DNA of 64,000 nt from JAHBXE01 sp044222195 (GTDB lineage Bacteria > Planctomycetota > Phycisphaerae > Phycisphaerales > UBA1924). Position numbers and translations under genes: made by a program. Below, piece after piece: positions 61,749-64,000 of this stretch (position 1 is its first letter; each line of letters opens with the position of its first letter). The notes beneath the pieces are model-generated. The model searched no databases. It had not been told where the DNA came from and saw only the letters and a program-made list of their open reading frames with translations. Location: NCBI GenBank assembly GCA_044222195.1, contig JBGANS010000010.1, forward strand, positions 124,001 through 188,000, written 5' to 3'.

Positions 61749-61772
61749 TCCGCTCCCTCACGGTCGCGGTTC
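61749..61772. repeat. Dispersed 24-bp repeat, third copy, forming the 3' end of lysA
   Basis: TCCGCTCCCTCACGGTCGCG plus GTTC: one mismatch to the arm at 61145-61171. On the minus strand its bases encode the last residues of LysA (EPRP) and the TGA stop, so the repeat has replaced or extended the gene's end. Confidence 0.75.
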
Positions 61773-63089
61773 CGCCAATCCAACTTCCGCGGCCACCAAC
61801 TCCCCAATCTCCTGCCTCCTGCGAATCTCCCTCATCCCCCGCCCCTCCACCATCACCTCCGCCGGCAGCCCGTGGGAGTTGTAGTTCGACGCCATCGACA
61901 TCCCGTACGCCCCGGCCGTGAACACCGCGAGCAGGTCGCCGCGCTTCATCGGCGGCAGCATCCGATCCTTGGCGAGAAAGTCCGACGACTCGCAGATCGG
62001 GCCCACCACATCGCAGAGCTCTAGCCCAGCCATCGTCTGCTCAGCCCCTCTTCTTTGAGGCACAAAAGCAGCCCCGGGCCTCACCGGCCACACAAAGTGG
62101 AACGCCCCGTACAGCGCCGGCCGCAGCAGCGTGTTCATCCCCGCATCGCAGATGATGAACTTCTTGGCGATCGCGTCGCCGTTCGCCGCGGTTCCCCAGC
62201 CATCTTTGACATACAGCACGCGAGTCAGTAACAGCCCCGCGTTCGCCGAGATCATCCGCCCCGGCTCGATGATGATCTTCAATCCCGCCTTCACCCGATC
62301 CCGCAACAGCGGCACAATCGCCGCGGCGTAGTCCGCCGCCAGCGGCGATCGATCCGACTCGTAATCCGCTCCGAATCCCCCGCCAAGGTCCACGGCTTCG
62401 ATGCGATAGCCCCGCCGCGACAACTCATCGATCAGATGGACCGCCTTGTTGATCGCGGCAACGTACGGCTCCGTCGCGAACACGGGCGACCCGATGTGCA
62501 GATGCAGCGCATCGAGCTTGAGCGAGTCATCCCGCCCGTACTTCTCAAAGAACTTCACCGCCCGCCCGATGTCCACACCGAACTTCGATTCGCGCTTGCC
62601 CGTGGATGTGTACGCGTGCGTGTGCGGGTCCACATCCGGATTGATCCGCAGCGCCCCGCGGGTCTTCACACCCAGCCGCCGTGCGATCGCGGCGATGTTC
62701 TCGAACTCCGGTTCTGACTCTATGTTGAAGTACCCGATCCGCGCCTTCAGCCCCGCCTCGATCTCCGCATCCGTCTTCCCCACACCAGCGAACACGATCT
62801 TCTCCGCCGCGACTCCCGCCCGCAGCGCCCGCTCCAGCTCACCACCCGAAACCACATCCATCCCGCTCCCACGCTCCGCCAGCACGCGGCAGATGTTCAC
62901 GTTCGGACACGACTTGATCGAATAGCAGATCAGCGGTTTGAGTTCGCCAAACGCCGCGGCGATGCGGTCGTAGTGGCCCTCTAATGTCGCCCGCGAATAC
63001 ACATACGAAGGCGTGCCAAACCGCTCCGCAACCGCGGCCACCACCACATCCTCGCAATGCAGGTCGGGCTTGTAGGCGAAAGAGTCCAT
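61758..63089 (-). CDS. lysA: Diaminopimelate decarboxylase
   Basis: 443 residues from ATG 63089 (MDSFAYKPD); the frame is open 30 bases further to a TTG. A PLP enzyme of the alanine-racemase/group IV decarboxylase fold that makes lysine from meso-diaminopimelate. PLP Lys in CYSIKSCPN, then GSGMDVVSGGEL, GALRINPDVDPHTHAYTSTG, SKFGVD, HLHIGSP, DLGGGFGADY, EPGRMISANAG, CESSDFLAKDR and AGAYGMSMASNYN. The YSIKSCPN form is a variant of the common F-A-x-K-A-N-x-N. The C-terminus lies in a dispersed repeat. Confidence 0.95.
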   Translation of the reverse strand: MDSFAYKPDLHCEDVVVAAVAERFGTPSYVYSRATLEGHYDRIAAAFGELKPLICYSIKSCPNVNICRVLAERGSGMDVVSGGELERALRAGVAAEKIVFAGVGKTDAEIEAGLKARIGYFNIESEPEFENIAAIARRLGVKTRGALRINPDVDPHTHAYTSTGKRESKFGVDIGRAVKFFEKYGRDDSLKLDALHLHIGSPVFATEPYVAAINKAVHLIDELSRRGYRIEAVDLGGGFGADYESDRSPLAADYAAAIVPLLRDRVKAGLKIIIEPGRMISANAGLLLTRVLYVKDGWGTAANGDAIAKKFIICDAGMNTLLRPALYGAFHFVWPVRPGAAFVPQRRGAEQTMAGLELCDVVGPICESSDFLAKDRMLPPMKRGDLLAVFTAGAYGMSMASNYNSHGLPAEVMVEGRGMREIRRRQEIGELVAAEVGLAEPRP

Positions 63090-63147
63090 GGGGCGAGAAT
63101 GGTAGTGGGTTTGTGCCAACCACCCAAACCGCCGATAGAATCAAAGG

Positions 63148-63378
63148 ATGACGCAGATCACGGAAGCCATCTTCGCCAATGGCGTCCTCAAGCCCGAGGG
63201 CAAGCTGACCCTGCGCGAACACGAGCGGGTCCGGGTCATCGTCGAATCTCTGGACCAGCCCAGCGAAGCCGCCCGCGCCGCAGCTCTCAAAGAGTTCAAC
63301 GAGGGCGTTGCCAAAATGAAGTTCAAGTCCAACGGTGGCCGCTATCCCTCCCGCGACGAGCTGCATGAACGCCGTTGA
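63148..63378 (+). CDS. Antitoxin, DUF104/AF2212-like
   Basis: 76 residues. The N-terminus ITEAIFANGVLKPEGKLTLREHERVRVIVE is typical of the DUF104 family of short antitoxins found beside PIN toxins (motif A-x-Y/F-x-N-G-V-L-K-P). The C-terminal part is charged and probably binds the toxin. Its stop lies 14 bases inside the next gene, as is usual for toxin-antitoxin operons. Confidence 0.82.
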   Translation: MTQITEAIFANGVLKPEGKLTLREHERVRVIVESLDQPSEAARAAALKEFNEGVAKMKFKSNGGRYPSRDELHERR

Positions 63379-63766
63379 CACCAACGTCCTGCTCTACGCC
63401 TGCGATTCGCGGGATGCGAACAAGCAGCAGGCCGCAATGAACTTGATTGCCACCCTCCGAGACACGGTGCTCCCGTGGCAGGCCGCGTGTGAGTTCGTCG
63501 CCGCGTCTCGCAAGCTCGCGCCTTACGGATTCACGCAGGCCGACGCATGGGCCCGCCTCGCATCACTCGTGAAGATATTTCCTCTCCTGGTCCCGTCCGC
63601 CGCGACGCTCGATCAGGCACGGGTGCTCCATCTCGAACGAGGTGTCTCTTTCTGGGATGCCACGCTCATCGCCGCCTGCCTTGAGGGCGGGGCGACGCGG
63701 CTCTACTCCGAGGATGTACCAGGCGGCAAGGTTCCGGGCATCGAGATCATCAACCCGTTCAAGTGA
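63365..63766 (+). CDS. PIN-domain toxin (VapC-like ribonuclease)
   Basis: 133 residues from ATG 63365 (MNAVDTNVLLYACD). PIN active-site acids: Asp in AVDTNVLLYA, Glu in ACEFVAAS, Asp in SFWDATLIAACLEGGA, and Asp in YSEDV. These coordinate Mg2+/Mn2+ for RNA cleavage in VapC toxins. It overlaps the antitoxin gene by 14 bases and is coupled to it. Length and residues are intact, so it should be active when freed from the antitoxin. Confidence 0.88.
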   Translation: MNAVDTNVLLYACDSRDANKQQAAMNLIATLRDTVLPWQAACEFVAASRKLAPYGFTQADAWARLASLVKIFPLLVPSAATLDQARVLHLERGVSFWDATLIAACLEGGATRLYSEDVPGGKVPGIEIINPFK

Positions 63767-63788
63767 TCCGGCTCAATCCATCCCGGGC

Positions 63789-63992
63789 TTACCCAATCCG
63801 AAGTGCCTTCACAGCTTCAAGTCGGATCGCGTGGGCGTCCCCACCGCACTCGGGGCACTTGGAAGTCGGTGCGCCCGAGAGGTCGTACAAGCACGACGGG
63901 CACAGCCCCTTGTCGAGCCTGCGAATTTGCTGGCGCAAATAAGCGGCCTGTGTCGCCCTCAAGTACCACACCAACGGGGCCGCAATGAGCAC
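63789..63992 (-). CDS. Zinc-ribbon protein, probably N-terminally cut by window edge
   Basis: 67 residues seen; the frame stays open past 63992 to the window edge, so the N-terminus may be missing. A hydrophobic segment at the left (LIAAPLVWYL) is followed by a zinc ribbon CPSCLYDLSGAPTSKCPEC (C-x2-C, 13 residues, C-x2-C). Membrane proteins ending in CPxCxYDL-type ribbons are common in planctomycetes. Function unknown. Confidence 0.6.
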   Translation of the reverse strand: MLIAAPLVWYLRATQAAYLRQQIRRLDKGLCPSCLYDLSGAPTSKCPECGGDAHAIRLEAVKALRIG

Positions 63993-64000
63993 AACTAAGG

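Noticed and set aside
1..64000. tRNA, rRNA and CRISPR arrays
   Set aside because: No tRNA T-loop/acceptor pairing, no rRNA-like stretch and no spacer-repeat array were noticed by eye; a covariance-model scan would be needed to be certain.

Overview
The window looks like a chromosomal segment of a high-GC member of the Planctomycetota, most likely class Phycisphaerae. The evidence is the mix of secreted proteins. Ten genes end in Cys-containing dockerin-like repeats of the form YANCDGST-x-x-P-x-LTANDFQCFIN-x-(F/Y)AAGC (the so-called GC-type dockerin tail). Six others end in PEP-CTERM-like sorting signals (P-A-P-G, a hydrophobic stretch, then an Arg-rich end). Housekeeping genes of ordinary bacterial type are scattered among them (clpC, ruvA, dut, nuoD, nuoE, recR, rpoN, pdxH, rlmN, lysA). 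No rRNA, tRNA, CRISPR array, integrase or complete insertion sequence was recognised.

Layout. 1-5365: a tandem duplication of a two-gene cassette, a secreted HExxH zinc protease followed by a PEP-CTERM protein. Each protease carries a (GT)11 microsatellite in its predicted signal peptide, and as sequenced this puts the best start codon out of frame in both copies. 5693-8275: clpC. 8412-10138: a PEP-CTERM protein and a P-domain/dockerin protein. 10353-18965: an O-GlcNAc-transferase-like TPR protein, two copies of a cassette (PEP-CTERM protein plus phosphodiesterase/TPR protein) that share a 61-bp upstream element, and a sulfotransferase; this may be a surface-modification locus. 19054-26400: dockerin proteins, an ABC-2 permease, and a long parallel-beta-helix gene whose frame is intact except for two in-frame TAG codons. 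26504-32286: manC-like, ruvA, a soluble CapD-like dehydratase, a small coiled-coil protein, dut and nuoD. 32340-41123: small lipoproteins, an apparent operon of four dockerin proteins (one frameshifted), a lamin-tail protein and a WxG-repeat PEP-CTERM protein. 41324-45153: nuoE, a lipoprotein and a NapH-like ferredoxin/TPR fusion. 45298-50666: three tandem paralogous dockerin proteins, each with its own rho-independent terminator. 50820-56592: methyltransferase, a secreted tyrosine-phosphatase-like protein, recR, rpoN, pdxH and an HDOD protein. 56600-61037: a very large hydrolase/ATP-grasp membrane fusion in an operon with rlmN, which itself carries a 60-bp palindromic insertion. 61269-64000: lipoprotein, lysA, a VapBC-like toxin-antitoxin pair and a partial zinc-ribbon protein.

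The common theme is amplification of the secretome. At least four gene families have expanded locally by tandem duplication, and the anchoring machinery (exosortase, cohesin-like partner) is not in the window. The best candidates for undescribed biology are the protease/PEP-CTERM cassette with its possible GT-tract phase switch, the duplicated phosphodiesterase-TPR/PEP-CTERM cassette with its shared upstream element and internal terminators, and the hydrolase/ATP-grasp membrane fusion. All functions are read from sequence motifs by eye; no database search was run.
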